Shown piece by piece: positions 8,717 to 17,975 of a stretch of 49,870 nucleotides of DNA. Position 1 is the stretch's first letter; every line of letters starts with the position of its first letter. The notes under the pieces were generated by a model. It was not told the DNA's origin, did not search any database, and saw only the letters and a list, made by a program, of their open reading frames with translations. The DNA is from an uncultured Pelagibacteraceae bacterium (GTDB lineage Bacteria > Pseudomonadota > Alphaproteobacteria > Pelagibacterales > Pelagibacteraceae), in the NCBI GenBank assembly GCA_902624075.1, contig CACNWC010000008.1:1-49870 (forward strand). The letters run 5' to 3'. The position numbers were made by a program, and so were the translations under genes.

Positions 8717-9598
8717 TTAAACTTGGGTATTAATCCAAATTGTTGCTACAGATTTTGTAATTTCTCTAATTCTTGAAATATATTCTGCTCGCTGTGCAAC
8801 ACTAATAGCTCCACGCGCATCTAAAATATTAAAAACATGGCTAGCTTTTAAGCACTGATCATATGCTGGAAGAGGAATCTTTTTTTCAACTAGGGATTTT
8901 GCTTCATTTTCATACATATCAAAAATTTTAAAAAGATTTTTGATATTTGCATGCTCGAAATTATACGACGAAAATTCTTTTTCTGCTTGATGAAAAACTT
9001 CTCTATATTCAATTCCTTCATTGTTCCAAATTAAATCATATACATTTTTTTTTTGTTGAGTGAACATACAAATTCTTTCCAGGCCGTAAGTTATTTCTAC
9101 TGAAACAGGTTTACACTCAAATCCTGCCATTTGTTGAAAATAAGTAAACTGAGCAATTTCCATACCATCACACCAAACTTCCCAACCGAGTCCAGCGGCA
9201 CCTAACGTTGGACTTTCCCAATCATCTTCCACAAATCTAATATCATGATCTTTGGGATTTATACCAATTACATTTAAACTATTTAAAAAAATTCTTTTAA
9301 TATCTGATGGAGATGGTTTTATTATTACTTGAAATTGGTAATAATGTTGTAATCTATTTGGGTTGTCTCCATATCTTCCATCCGTAGGTCTTCTAGATGG
9401 TTGAACATAAGCAGCTTTCCATGGTTTAGATCCTAATGATCTTAAAGTAGTTGCAGGATGAAATGTTCCGGCTCCTACTTCTATATCATAGGGTTGTAAA
9501 ATTATACAACCATTTTTGCTCCAGAATTTTTGTAAATTTAATATTGTATCTTGAAAAGTTTGAATCTTGATTTTTTTTTTAATTTTTTTAGAGGCCAT
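8717..9598 (-). CDS. glyQ: Glycine--tRNA ligase alpha subunit
   Basis: The catalytic class II synthetase subunit activates glycine. Motifs include [22 protein letters not shown] in two blocks, the segment [69 protein letters not shown] in pieces, and ITYGLERI. I start at the ATG at 9598 (MASKKIKKK, 293 aa). A longer frame begins at 9622 but only adds eight residues lying inside the end of sohB. It overlaps the sohB stop by 11 bp and is separated from glyS by 1 nt, so the three genes are one operon. Confidence 0.96.
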   Translation of the reverse strand: MASKKIKKKIKIQTFQDTILNLQKFWSKNGCIILQPYDIEVGAGTFHPATTLRSLGSKPWKAAYVQPSRRPTDGRYGDNPNRLQHYYQFQVIIKPSPSDIKRIFLNSLNVIGINPKDHDIRFVEDDWESPTLGAAGLGWEVWCDGMEIAQFTYFQQMAGFECKPVSVEITYGLERICMFTQQKKNVYDLIWNNEGIEYREVFHQAEKEFSSYNFEHANIKNLFKIFDMYENEAKSLVEKKIPLPAYDQCLKASHVFNILDARGAISVAQRAEYISRIREITKSVATIWINTQV

Positions 9599-10394
9599 AT
9601 CTTTGCCATACAGATTTCTCATCTAGTGCATTTGCTAACTGGTCTAAATGATCGTTTGATGATGATAATTTTTTACTTAACCAGCTTTTTTGTTTTTCAA
9701 ATTTTTTAATTACTACATCTTCCCCAAATTTTTCTTTTAATATTTGATTAGCATCTCCAATATCATCTATTAAACCAAGCTCTTTAGCTTTTCTGCCAGA
9801 CCAAAATTCGCCTGAGAAAAGTTCTATCTCAGATTTTTTAAGTTTTAAGCCTCTACTTTTTTCAACTACATCAATAAAATTCTTATGTAAATCTAACTGA
9901 ATATTTTTTAATCTTTCTATATCTTCTTTTTTTTCATCAAGAAATGGGTCAAGAGTGCTTTTGTTTTTTCCGGCTGTATGTACTCTTCTTTCGACTCCAA
10001 TTTTTTTAATTAGTTCGGTAAAGCCAAAAGAAGAATAAATAACTCCTATAGAACCAACTATTGAACTAGAGTTTGCATATATTTCATCACCAGCACATGC
10101 TATTAAATATCCGCCAGAAGCAGCAACATCCTCTGCAAATACAATAACTTTTTTTTTATTTTTTTTTGCTTGTTGTCTTATGAAATTATAAATTAAATGT
10201 GATTGAACTGGTGACCCGCCTGGAGAATTTATAGTAATTGCTACGCACGCTGCCTTTTTCAATGCGAAAGCTTTTGAAATAATCTCCTCTTGACTTGAAA
10301 AATCAATTCCTTGCTTAAATTTTCCAACATTTCCAATTACTCCACTCAATCTAATATGAGGAACAATTTTTTTCTTTTTAAAAAAAGAGAACAT
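9588..10394 (-). CDS. S49 family serine peptidase (SohB/SppA-like)
   Basis: A signal-peptide-peptidase-like protease of 268 residues. The S49 core is clear: TINSPGGSP (residues 54-62), the nucleophile in EDVAASGGY (Ser93), [11 protein letters not shown] (109-119), and the probable general base Lys145 in the [11 protein letters not shown] segment. This is the short single-domain type. The N-terminus is only four Lys after MFSFF, with no obvious membrane segment, so it may be cytosolic or loosely attached. It heads the operon with glyQ, glyS and ppdK and has a good promoter upstream, sharing its region with ispB. Confidence 0.88.
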   Translation of the reverse strand: MFSFFKKKKIVPHIRLSGVIGNVGKFKQGIDFSSQEEIISKAFALKKAACVAITINSPGGSPVQSHLIYNFIRQQAKKNKKKVIVFAEDVAASGGYLIACAGDEIYANSSSIVGSIGVIYSSFGFTELIKKIGVERRVHTAGKNKSTLDPFLDEKKEDIERLKNIQLDLHKNFIDVVEKSRGLKLKKSEIELFSGEFWSGRKAKELGLIDDIGDANQILKEKFGEDVVIKKFEKQKSWLSKKLSSSNDHLDQLANALDEKSVWQRYGL

Positions 10395-10434
10395 TTTTAA
10401 TCTTTATAGAATTTTTAATTGAATATAAAGACAC

Positions 10435-10462
10435 CTTATAATTGAAGATTCAGGTGCGTCAA
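10435..10462 (-). promoter_or_regulatory. Probable sohB operon promoter
   Basis: On the minus strand, TTGACG (10462-10457) and TATAAG (10440-10435) lie 16 bp apart, each matching five of six consensus bases. The start would fall about 35 nt upstream of the sohB start codon. The -35 box abuts the -35 box of the divergent ispB promoter. Confidence 0.55.
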
Positions 10463-10491
10463 TTGATAAGTAATAAATTTAAACTTATTAT
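10463..10491 (+). promoter_or_regulatory. Probable ispB promoter
   Basis: TTGATA (10463-10468) and TATTAT (10486-10491) are separated by 17 bp, each matching five of six consensus bases. The start would fall near 10498, only about 12 nt before the likely ispB ATG at 10510. This argues against the TTG at 10498 as start codon unless the mRNA is leaderless. Confidence 0.6.
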
Positions 10492-10509
10492 ACTAGTTTG
10501 TTCACATAT

Positions 10510-11523
10510 ATGGGAACTGTAGTACAGCTCAAAAACCAAATTAATAATTCTTATTTTCAACTAAAAAGTTCAGTTGAAAATAAATTATTATTAGTTGAAG
10601 AAAAAATTAAACTCAAATTATCAAGTGACGTTGATTTGGTTCAAAAGATGACTGAATATCATCTTGATACCGGTGGTAAAAGATTAAGAGCTTTACTAAC
10701 TTTAGGATCTGCAAAAATGTGTGGTTATTCAAAAGGCACCAGAGATATTAATTTAGCAGCCTGCGTTGAATTAATTCATTCTGCAACTTTAATGCATGAT
10801 GATGTTATAGATAATGGCTCTATAAGAAGGGGAAAAAAAACAATAAACAAAATTTGGAATAATCACTCATCTGTGTTAGTTGGAGATTATTTACTAAGCA
10901 GATGTTTTGAAATGATGGTTGAGGATGGAAACTTGGAGGTCCTTAAATTACTATCATCAACATCATCAAAAATAGCCCAAGGAGAAGTTTTACAACTCCA
11001 ACATCAAGGTGAAGTTGACATGTTAGAAGAAACATATCTTAAGATCATTTCTGCTAAAACAGCTGAATTGTTTGCAGCTGCTACAAAAGTTGGAGCAATT
11101 TTATCAGAGATGAAAATGAAGGAAAAAGAAGCTTTAGAGTTTTATGGCAGGAATCTTGGTTTAACTTTTCAAATTGCTGATGACACTCTAGATTATAATT
11201 CAGATTTAAAATTATTTGGTAAAAAAATTGGTAAAGATTTTTATGAAGGTAAAGTGACACTTCCAATTATTTTATTATTTCAAAAAGCAAACTATCAAGA
11301 AAAAAAAGGGCTTAAAGATATTTTTTCAAAAAATAATAGAGATGAAAGTGATTTAGATTATACTTTAACTTTAATAAAAAAATACGACATAATCAAAGCT
11401 TGTTATCAAAAAGCTCAACACTATATAAATCTAGCTTCTAATTCACTATCAGTATTTAATGACTGTGAGGAAAAAAATATTCTTGAAAATTTAACCTCAT
11501 TTAGTTTATCAAGAAATTTTTAA
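10510..11523 (+). CDS. ispB: Long-chain polyprenyl diphosphate synthase (octaprenyl type)
   Basis: This trans-prenyltransferase is expected to make the side chain of ubiquinone. Motifs are GGKRLRALLTLGSAKMCG, the first Asp-rich motif LMHDDVIDNG with SIRRGKKTIN, GDYLLSRCFEMM, GEVLQLQ, KTAELFAAA and the second Asp-rich motif FQIADDTLDYN. I start at ATG 10510 (MGTVVQL, 337 aa), as alphaproteobacterial homologues begin similarly; a TTG at 10498 would add four residues. Chain length cannot be read from sequence with certainty, but the residues before the first Asp motif (AACVELIHSATLM) lack the bulky pair of short-chain enzymes. Its stop shares bases with convergent pdxH. Confidence 0.92.
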   Translation: MGTVVQLKNQINNSYFQLKSSVENKLLLVEEKIKLKLSSDVDLVQKMTEYHLDTGGKRLRALLTLGSAKMCGYSKGTRDINLAACVELIHSATLMHDDVIDNGSIRRGKKTINKIWNNHSSVLVGDYLLSRCFEMMVEDGNLEVLKLLSSTSSKIAQGEVLQLQHQGEVDMLEETYLKIISAKTAELFAAATKVGAILSEMKMKEKEALEFYGRNLGLTFQIADDTLDYNSDLKLFGKKIGKDFYEGKVTLPIILLFQKANYQEKKGLKDIFSKNNRDESDLDYTLTLIKKYDIIKACYQKAQHYINLASNSLSVFNDCEEKNILENLTSFSLSRNF

Positions 11524-12146
11524 GGACTTAAAAGATTTTTTACCCAATTATTATCTTTATCTAAAGAATATTTTAGTCTTTCATGTATTCTGTTATCTCC
11601 ATCTAACCAAAATTCAATACTTGATGGTTTTAAATTCCAACCAGACCAGTGAACAGGTCTTGGAACTTTATCTTTATCATTATATTTCTTTTTATAACTC
11701 TCTATAGAGTCAAGTAGATCATCTCTACTTTTCAAAATACTGCTTTGCTTAGATGCCCACGCTCCTATTCTACTTTCGTAGGCTCTAGTATTATAATAAT
11801 CATCTGCTGTTTTATTATTTACTAATTTTAAAGTACCGACAATTCTTATCTGCCTTAATAAACTTTTCCAATGGAAACACATTGTTGCATTTGGATTATC
11901 TTTTAATTCATTTCCTTTTTGGCTATTTAAATTTGTATAAAAAACAAATCCATTATTATCAAAACTTTTTAGAAGAACCATTCTTACAGAGGGAACACCA
12001 TTTTTGCTAGCTGTTCCTAAAGCTAAAGCGTTTGGATCATTAATCTCTTTCTTTTTAGCCTCGTCAAACCATTTTTTAAATAATTCAATTGGATCATCAA
12101 GATCTAAAAAGCATTTATTAAGCCCTAATGAGTTTTTTTGATTCAT
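11520..12146 (-). CDS. pdxH: Pyridoxamine/pyridoxine 5'-phosphate oxidase
   Basis: This FMN enzyme oxidises pyridoxine or pyridoxamine phosphate to pyridoxal phosphate. The 208-residue protein has ALGTASKNGVPSVRMVLLK, FVFYTNLNSQKGNEL, ATMCFHWKSLLRQIRI, the ESRIGAWASKQSS segment, PVHWSGWNLKPSSIEFW and a C-terminal RIHERLKY with the final LSP. All are hallmarks of PdxH. It is divergent from aroC with only 33 nt between start codons. It converges on ispB, and the two stop codons overlap in one TTAA. Confidence 0.96.
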   Translation of the reverse strand: MNQKNSLGLNKCFLDLDDPIELFKKWFDEAKKKEINDPNALALGTASKNGVPSVRMVLLKSFDNNGFVFYTNLNSQKGNELKDNPNATMCFHWKSLLRQIRIVGTLKLVNNKTADDYYNTRAYESRIGAWASKQSSILKSRDDLLDSIESYKKKYNDKDKVPRPVHWSGWNLKPSSIEFWLDGDNRIHERLKYSLDKDNNWVKNLLSP

Positions 12147-12166
12147 AATTTAAACAAAATAATCTA

Positions 12167-12172
12167 TATAAT
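12167..12172 (+). promoter_or_regulatory. Perfect -10 box just upstream of aroC
   Basis: TATAAT at 12167-12172 is the full sigma-70 -10 consensus. Transcription would begin at about 12179-12180, which is the first base of the aroC ATG. No good -35 box is seen at the right distance. Together with the lack of any Shine-Dalgarno this suggests a leaderless or nearly leaderless aroC mRNA. Confidence 0.35.
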
Positions 12173-12179
12173 ATAAATA

Positions 12180-13262
12180 ATGTCATTTAATACTTTTGGA
12201 AAGTTTTTTCGTTTCACTACATGGGGAGAGTCCCATGGGCCAGCTATTGGCTGTATAATTGATGGTTGTCCCCCATTAATTCAGCTAAAAGAGAGAGATA
12301 TACAGACAGAATTAGATAAAAGAAAACCAGGTCAATCGAAATTCACTACCCAAAGAAAAGAGAGCGATAAGGTTCAGATTTTGTCTGGGGTATTTGAAGG
12401 TAAGACGACTGGTACACCAATATCATTAATAATTTACAATGAGGATATGAGGTCAAAGGATTACAAAAATATTAAAGATAAATTTAGACCTGGACATGCT
12501 GACTTTACTTATTTTAAAAAATATGGAATTAGAGATTATAGAGGTGGAGGGCGATCTTCTGCAAGAGAGACAGCTGCAAGAGTCGCTGCGGGTGCTATCG
12601 CAAAAAAAGTTTTACAAAAAAAATTAGGTAAAAAATTTAAGATTTCTGCTGCAGTTACTCAGCTTGGTATTCTTGGATGTGATACCACTAAATGGAATGA
12701 TAAAATAATTTATAAGAATCCATTTTTTTGCCCAGATAAAACAATGTTAAAAATATGGGAAAAATATTTATTAAGTATTAGAAAAGCAGGATCTTCCTGT
12801 GGAGCAGTAATTGAGGTAAGAGCTAATGGAGTTCCTCCAGGTTTAGGTGCACCTATTTATTCAAAGTTAGACTCTGATATTGCCTCTGCAATGATGAGTA
12901 TAAACGCAGTTAAAGGAGTTAATATTGGATCAGGTATGAATTCTGCTCAATTATCTGGTGAAGAAAATTCAGATGAAATTTCACAAAAAAATAAAAGAAT
13001 GAAATTTAGTTCAAATAATGCAGGTGGAATACTTGGCGGTATCTCCTCTGGGCAAGAAATAATTGTTTCTTTTGCTGTAAAACCAACTTCTTCGATTTTA
13101 AAAAGCAGAAAAACAATAAACAAATTTGGAAAAAATACTTCAATATCTGTAACTGGAAGACATGATCCTTGTGTAGGTATTAGAGCGGTTCCAGTTGGTG
13201 AGGCTATGCTTTCATGTGTTTTATTAGATCATTACCTAATGAATAAAGCGCAGTGCGATTAG
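12180..13262 (+). CDS. aroC: Chorismate synthase
   Basis: AroC forms chorismate from EPSP, the last shared step to aromatic amino acids and folate, using reduced FMN. The 360-residue protein begins [20 protein letters not shown] and contains [82 protein letters not shown] and the C-terminal [18 protein letters not shown], so it is complete. It is divergent from pdxH. Its stop is 5 nt from the end of convergent dxs. Confidence 0.97.
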   Translation: MSFNTFGKFFRFTTWGESHGPAIGCIIDGCPPLIQLKERDIQTELDKRKPGQSKFTTQRKESDKVQILSGVFEGKTTGTPISLIIYNEDMRSKDYKNIKDKFRPGHADFTYFKKYGIRDYRGGGRSSARETAARVAAGAIAKKVLQKKLGKKFKISAAVTQLGILGCDTTKWNDKIIYKNPFFCPDKTMLKIWEKYLLSIRKAGSSCGAVIEVRANGVPPGLGAPIYSKLDSDIASAMMSINAVKGVNIGSGMNSAQLSGEENSDEISQKNKRMKFSSNNAGGILGGISSGQEIIVSFAVKPTSSILKSRKTINKFGKNTSISVTGRHDPCVGIRAVPVGEAMLSCVLLDHYLMNKAQCD

Positions 13263-13267
13263 ATAAA

Positions 13268-15181
13268 CTATTTTTGTTTTTGCAAAACAATATTAGAATT
13301 TAAAACATCCAAAACTTTTTCTTCAATTGAGTTAGAATCTAAATTTGCAATTTTATACATATTATCTGGTGTGTCTTGATCTATAAAAATATCTGGAAGG
13401 GTCATTGCTCTAAATTTTAAACTAGAATCCATTAATCCTTTTTTAGATAAAAAATTAACAACATGAGATCCAAAACCTCCAATAGAACCTTCCTCTATAG
13501 TCACAATTGCTTCATGAGTAGTAGCTAATTGCCAAATCAGATTTTCATCTAGAGGCTTCGCAAATCTTGCATCTACGATTGTTATGTTAATTCCTTTTTT
13601 CTTTAAATTTTCAGCTGCTTTTAAAGTTTCGTTAAGTCTTGCACCAAAATTTAAAATAGCTAATTTATTTCCCTCTTGAATTATTTTCGATTTTCCTATT
13701 TCAATCTTTTCATTTATATTAGGCAAAACTGATCCGAAACCGGAGCCTCTTGGGTATCTAAATGCACAAGGTCGGTCGTTTATTTCTGTTGAAGTATTAA
13801 TCATTCTTACTAGTTCAGCTTCATCGCTAGCAGCCATTACTACGAAGTTTGGTAAAGTTGATAAATATGTTGTATCAAAACTCCCAGCATGTGTGGGCCC
13901 ATCAGCACCAACTAATCCAGCTCTATCGATTGCAAATCTTACAGGTAAACTTTGAATTGCCACATCATGAACTACTTGATCATAAGCTCTTTGTAAAAAT
14001 GTTGAATAAATTGCTGCATAAGGTTTAAAGTTTTCAGTTGCTAGACCAGCTGCAAATGTAACAGCATGTTGTTCAGCAATTCCAACATCAAAAGTTCTAT
14101 TAGGAAATTCTTTACGGAAAATATCTAGGCCAGTACCATCTGGCATTGCTGCAGTGATAGCAACAATTTTACTGTCTTTTTTAGCATGTTGAACCAAAGT
14201 ATTAGCAAATACTTTGGTATATGATGGAAATTTACTTGAGCTTTTGGATTGCTCTCCAGTCTCAACATTAAATTTTGTAACCCCATGGTAATTATCTTTA
14301 GCTTTTTCTGCGAATGAATAACCCTTGCCTTTTTTCGTTTTGATGTGAATTAAAATTGGACCCTCATGCTTTGAATCTCTAGCGTTTTTTAAAATTGGAA
14401 CTAAAGAATTTAAATCATGCCCATCTATCGGCCCAATATAATAAAAGCCTAGAGAACTGAACAAAGTTCCTCCTGTTACGGCAGACCTAAGTAGATCCTC
14501 AGCTTTACCTGCTTTTGCGCTAAATCTTTTAGAAAATGCAGATGTAATTAGTTTTATTGTTTCTCTTAGACTAAAATAAATTTTACCTGAAAAAATTTTG
14601 GCTAAATATGTACCCATTGCACCTACAGGTCTGGCAATTGACATATCGTTATCATTTAAAATTACAATCATTTTAGTTTTAGAAGCACCTGCGTTATTCA
14701 TTGCTTCATAAGCCATTCCCGCACTGATAGCTCCATCTCCTATAACCGCTATTACATTGTTTGATTTATTTAAAAGCTTATTAGCTTCAGCTATTCCTAA
14801 AGCTGAAGAAATTGAGGTTGAACTATGTGCGGCACCAAAAGGATCATATTCACTCTCTTGTCTTTTTGTAAAACCCGAAAGACCTCCACCTTGTCTAAGA
14901 CTTCTAATTTTATCCTTTCTGCCTGTTAAAATTTTATGAGGATAACACTGGTGGCCCACATCCCAAATTAATTTATCATTTGGTGTATTAAATATATAAT
15001 GAAGGGCAACAGTAAGCTCAACTACACCAAGGCTTGCTCCTAAATGACCACCCGTGACTGACACTGCATCAATCATTTCTTCTCTCAATTCATCAGCTAC
15101 CTTTTGAAGTTTTGATTCTGATATTTTTTTTAAATCTGATGGAAAATTAATTTTATCGAGATATTCGTATGTTTTTATCAT
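13268..15181 (-). CDS. dxs: 1-deoxy-D-xylulose-5-phosphate synthase
   Basis: DXS condenses pyruvate and glyceraldehyde 3-phosphate to DXP, the entry to the MEP isoprenoid pathway and a precursor of the thiamine thiazole. The 637-residue protein shows [34 protein letters not shown], the TPP motif [59 protein letters not shown] and [18 protein letters not shown]. It overlaps ispA by 4 bp (ATGA). The run xseB-ispA-dxs is the familiar bacterial order and links isoprenoid precursor supply to chain elongation. Confidence 0.97.
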   Translation of the reverse strand: MIKTYEYLDKINFPSDLKKISESKLQKVADELREEMIDAVSVTGGHLGASLGVVELTVALHYIFNTPNDKLIWDVGHQCYPHKILTGRKDKIRSLRQGGGLSGFTKRQESEYDPFGAAHSSTSISSALGIAEANKLLNKSNNVIAVIGDGAISAGMAYEAMNNAGASKTKMIVILNDNDMSIARPVGAMGTYLAKIFSGKIYFSLRETIKLITSAFSKRFSAKAGKAEDLLRSAVTGGTLFSSLGFYYIGPIDGHDLNSLVPILKNARDSKHEGPILIHIKTKKGKGYSFAEKAKDNYHGVTKFNVETGEQSKSSSKFPSYTKVFANTLVQHAKKDSKIVAITAAMPDGTGLDIFRKEFPNRTFDVGIAEQHAVTFAAGLATENFKPYAAIYSTFLQRAYDQVVHDVAIQSLPVRFAIDRAGLVGADGPTHAGSFDTTYLSTLPNFVVMAASDEAELVRMINTSTEINDRPCAFRYPRGSGFGSVLPNINEKIEIGKSKIIQEGNKLAILNFGARLNETLKAAENLKKKGINITIVDARFAKPLDENLIWQLATTHEAIVTIEEGSIGGFGSHVVNFLSKKGLMDSSLKFRAMTLPDIFIDQDTPDNMYKIANLDSNSIEEKVLDVLNSNIVLQKQK

Positions 15182-16050
15182 TTCTTTCTATTTAAAATAT
15201 ATTCTAATGTTTCTGACAAGCCTTTTGATCTTGGTCCATAATTTTTAATCTTATCATTTATCTTTAAAATTAACTTATTACCATACTTAACAGTATTTTC
15301 GTATCCTAGTAAACTAATTAGAGTTGCTTTTCCTTTAATTTTATCTTTTCCAGTTTTCTTACCCGCAACTAATAAACTTCCTTTATTATCAATCAAATCA
15401 TCCGCTACTTGAAATAATAATCCAATATCCGCACCAATATTTTCAAATTTATTAATCTCTTGTTTGGATCTTCTTTTAATAATTAATGGAGCCACACAAC
15501 AAAAACTAAAAAGTTTTCCTGTTTTTTTAATTTCCATTTCAATAATTCTTTTTTTGGAAATTTTTTTATGTTCAAAGCTTAAGTCTAAATATTGTCCCCC
15601 AGCTATACCAAGATGTCCTGAACTTTCAGAAATCTTATTAATCAGTTTAATTTTTGTTTTTTCAGAAAGATTTAAATTTTTATGACTTAAAATTTCAAAA
15701 GCCATGGTCAGGAGTGAATTACCAGCCAGTACCGCTGTAGACTCTCCAAATTTAATATGAGTTGATGGCTTCCCTCTCCTAATTGTGTCATTATCCATAC
15801 AAGGTAAATCATCATGTATTAATGAATAAGCATGTATACATTCAACTGCTGCTCCTAAGATAATTAATGATTTATAATTAATTTTAAACATTGACCCAAT
15901 ATCGATCAATATTTTTGATCTAATTTTTTTTCCTCCTGGGAACAAGCCGTATTTCATCGGTATAATTAATTCAGATTTTCTCTGTTTCTTAATAAATCTT
16001 TTTAAAAACAAACTTGTATCTTTGGCTATCTTATTTAGTTTTTTTTGCAT
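15178..16050 (-). CDS. ispA: Farnesyl/geranyl diphosphate synthase
   Basis: This short-chain trans-prenyltransferase joins IPP and DMAPP to farnesyl diphosphate. Motifs are [35 protein letters not shown] (split around the first Asp-rich motif, DDLPCMDND), [45 protein letters not shown] and the second motif [13 protein letters not shown] start at the ATG at 16050 ([11 protein letters not shown], 290 aa). The frame is open to 16131 but that would overlap xseB by 100 bp; with 16050 the overlap is 20 bp and the length is normal. Confidence 0.93.
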   Translation of the reverse strand: MQKKLNKIAKDTSLFLKRFIKKQRKSELIIPMKYGLFPGGKKIRSKILIDIGSMFKINYKSLIILGAAVECIHAYSLIHDDLPCMDNDTIRRGKPSTHIKFGESTAVLAGNSLLTMAFEILSHKNLNLSEKTKIKLINKISESSGHLGIAGGQYLDLSFEHKKISKKRIIEMEIKKTGKLFSFCCVAPLIIKRRSKQEINKFENIGADIGLLFQVADDLIDNKGSLLVAGKKTGKDKIKGKATLISLLGYENTVKYGNKLILKINDKIKNYGPRSKGLSETLEYILNRKK

Positions 16051-16285
16051 TTCTTTTTGAAGTAATTTTTGAGATATTTTCTTTTGTTTTTTCGTTAATA
16101 TTCTTAACATCTTTTTGAAATTTTTTTTCAATGATGTTATTAAGTTTTATTAAATTTTGATAATTTTCAATAGAATTTTCTAAATTTTTTTGATTTTCCA
16201 AATCATTAATCATCTTATTGGCCTCTTTGGTTAGTTCTTCAAGAGATAAAGAATTATAATCATTTGGTAAATTTTTATCTTTCAT
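16031..16285 (-). CDS. xseB: Exodeoxyribonuclease VII small subunit
   Basis: An 84-residue protein with the XseB core: LSLEELTKEANKMINDLEN, then a helical segment with LENSIENYQNLIKLN where most homologues have LE(K/R)S(L)xxYExG. The C-terminus is a lysine-rich tail. XseB packs as helices on the XseA nuclease. Position directly upstream of ispA and dxs is conserved in many proteobacteria and supports the call. It is divergent from the Sua5-type gene with only 20 nt between start codons. Confidence 0.82.
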   Translation of the reverse strand: MKDKNLPNDYNSLSLEELTKEANKMINDLENQKNLENSIENYQNLIKLNNIIEKKFQKDVKNINEKTKENISKITSKRNAKKTK

Positions 16286-16305
16286 ATAATACTCTCAGAT
16301 AATAC

Positions 16306-17238
16306 ATGAAAATTAATCTTGGAAATATTAAAAAAGCTCAAAAACTCCTAAATAAAAGCGAGTGTGTGGCCATACCCACTGAAACTGTTTATGGTCTCGC
16401 AGGAAATGCCTACTCCGATAAAGCTTGTAAAATAATATACAAAATTAAAAAAAGACCTAAGAATAATCCTCTTATTGTTCACTATTTAAACAATCAAACT
16501 TTAAAGAAGGACTGTAGCTTTAATAATGATTTTCTTAAACTTTATAGAGTATTTTGTCCAGGACCTATCACATTTATTTTGGATTTAAAAAAAAATTCAA
16601 AAATCTCTAAAATTGTAACTAATAAGAAAAATACATTGGCTGTAAGATTTCCAAAACATCCGGTTACTAGAAATTTATTAAAAAAACTAGATTTTCCTTT
16701 AGCGGCTCCTAGCGCTAACCCATCTTCAAAAGTAAGCGCTGTAAGTTCTAACGATGTAAAAGACGATTTTGGAAAAAAAGTAAAATATGTACTTGATGGT
16801 GGAAAGTCATCAATAGGTCTTGAATCAACTATAATAGATATTAGAAATAAACCAAAAATATTAAGATTAGGAGGACTTGAAATTTCAGCTATTGAAAAAA
16901 TTTTAAAAAAAAAAATTACCATAAGTAATAATCCTTCAAAAGTTTCTTCTCCTGGTCAATTAAAGATTCATTATTCACCTGGAATACCAATTAGGCTTAA
17001 TGTTAAAAAAACTAATAAAAAGGAAGCTTATTTATCAATAAAAAAAATGAAACAAAACAAACCAAATTTTTATTTTTTATCTAAAAATGGTGATCTAAAA
17101 GAAGCGGCAAAAAATTTATATAGTACTCTGAGAAAAATTAGAAAAAAAAAATATAAATCTATTGCTGTTAGTAAAATTCCAAATAAAGGTTTGGGTAAAA
17201 CTATAAATGATAGATTAAAAAGAGCTTCGAAATTTTAA
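16306..17238 (+). CDS. tsaC: L-threonylcarbamoyladenylate synthase (Sua5 type)
   Basis: It makes the threonylcarbamoyl-AMP used for t6A37 in ANN-decoding tRNAs. The YrdC domain (about residues 5-185) shows CVAIPTETVYGLAGNAYSD, KKRPKNNPLIVHY, PGPITFILDL, AVRFPKHPVTRNLL, PLAAPSANPSSKVS and GLESTIIDI. After the linker SPGQLKIHYSPGIPIRL, typical of Sua5, comes a shortened C-terminal Sua5 domain. The total of 310 residues places it in the longer Sua5 class rather than the short TsaC class. It is joined to the ABC ATPase by a 1-nt stop/start overlap (TAATG). Confidence 0.93.
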   Translation: MKINLGNIKKAQKLLNKSECVAIPTETVYGLAGNAYSDKACKIIYKIKKRPKNNPLIVHYLNNQTLKKDCSFNNDFLKLYRVFCPGPITFILDLKKNSKISKIVTNKKNTLAVRFPKHPVTRNLLKKLDFPLAAPSANPSSKVSAVSSNDVKDDFGKKVKYVLDGGKSSIGLESTIIDIRNKPKILRLGGLEISAIEKILKKKITISNNPSKVSSPGQLKIHYSPGIPIRLNVKKTNKKEAYLSIKKMKQNKPNFYFLSKNGDLKEAAKNLYSTLRKIRKKKYKSIAVSKIPNKGLGKTINDRLKRASKF

Positions 17239-17975
17239 TGAACACTCCACTTGAAGTAATCGGATTGTCTAAAATTTATAATAAAAAAGAGGCTGTAAAA
17301 AATATTTCTTTTAAAATTAACAAAAATCAAATACTTGGAATTCTTGGTCCAAATGGTTGCGGAAAAACTACCACTATAGGAATGATCTTAGGATTATTAA
17401 AGCCCACAAAAGGAAAAGTGTTAATAAACGGATATGAAATAGAAACTAAAAGAGTTGATTTATTAAATACTTTAAATTTTATCTCTCCATATATTGAGTT
17501 GCCAAAAAAGCTAACAGTTAAACAAAATCTAGAAGTATATGGAAGACTTTATGACGTTAAGAATTTAAGATTAAAAATTGAATATCTCGCTGATAAATTA
17601 AGACTTGATGAAATAATTTATAAGATTACCGGTGAACTTTCCTCAGGTCAAAAAAATAGAGTAAGTCTTGCTAAATCAATAATTAATGACCCAACAGTAT
17701 TATTGCTTGACGAACCAACTGCATCTTTAGATCCTGAAACTGGAGATTTTGTTAGAAGTTTTTTAGAGAATTATCAAAAAGAAAAAAAAGCTTCAATTTT
17801 ACTTGCTTCACACAACATGGCTGAAGTAGAAAGATTGTGTTCTTCTGTTCTAATGATGAAAAATGGAAATATAATTGATCAAGACAGTCCTAAGGCATTA
17901 ATTAAAAAACATGGCAGAAAAAACTTAGAAGAAGTTTTTTTAAAATTAACGAGGGAAGAGCATGAACCTAAATAA
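17238..17975 (+). CDS. ABC transporter ATP-binding protein (ABC-2 exporter)
   Basis: A 245-residue ABC ATPase with Walker A GPNGCGKTT (about residues 36-44), the signature LSSGQKNRVSLAK, Walker B VLLLDEPTASLDPE and the switch histidine in LLASHNMAEVERL. The family resembles the NodI/CcmA-like ATPases of drug, polysaccharide and haem exporters. It overlaps the permease gene by 14 bp, so the two make one transporter. The substrate cannot be read from sequence. It is translationally coupled to the Sua5-type gene upstream. Confidence 0.9.
   Translation: MNTPLEVIGLSKIYNKKEAVKNISFKINKNQILGILGPNGCGKTTTIGMILGLLKPTKGKVLINGYEIETKRVDLLNTLNFISPYIELPKKLTVKQNLEVYGRLYDVKNLRLKIEYLADKLRLDEIIYKITGELSSGQKNRVSLAKSIINDPTVLLLDEPTASLDPETGDFVRSFLENYQKEKKASILLASHNMAEVERLCSSVLMMKNGNIIDQDSPKALIKKHGRKNLEEVFLKLTREEHEPK

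Noticed and set aside
16051-16131. Longer ispA start at 16131
   Set aside because: It would overlap xseB by 100 bp and add a lysine-rich stretch not expected in the family.
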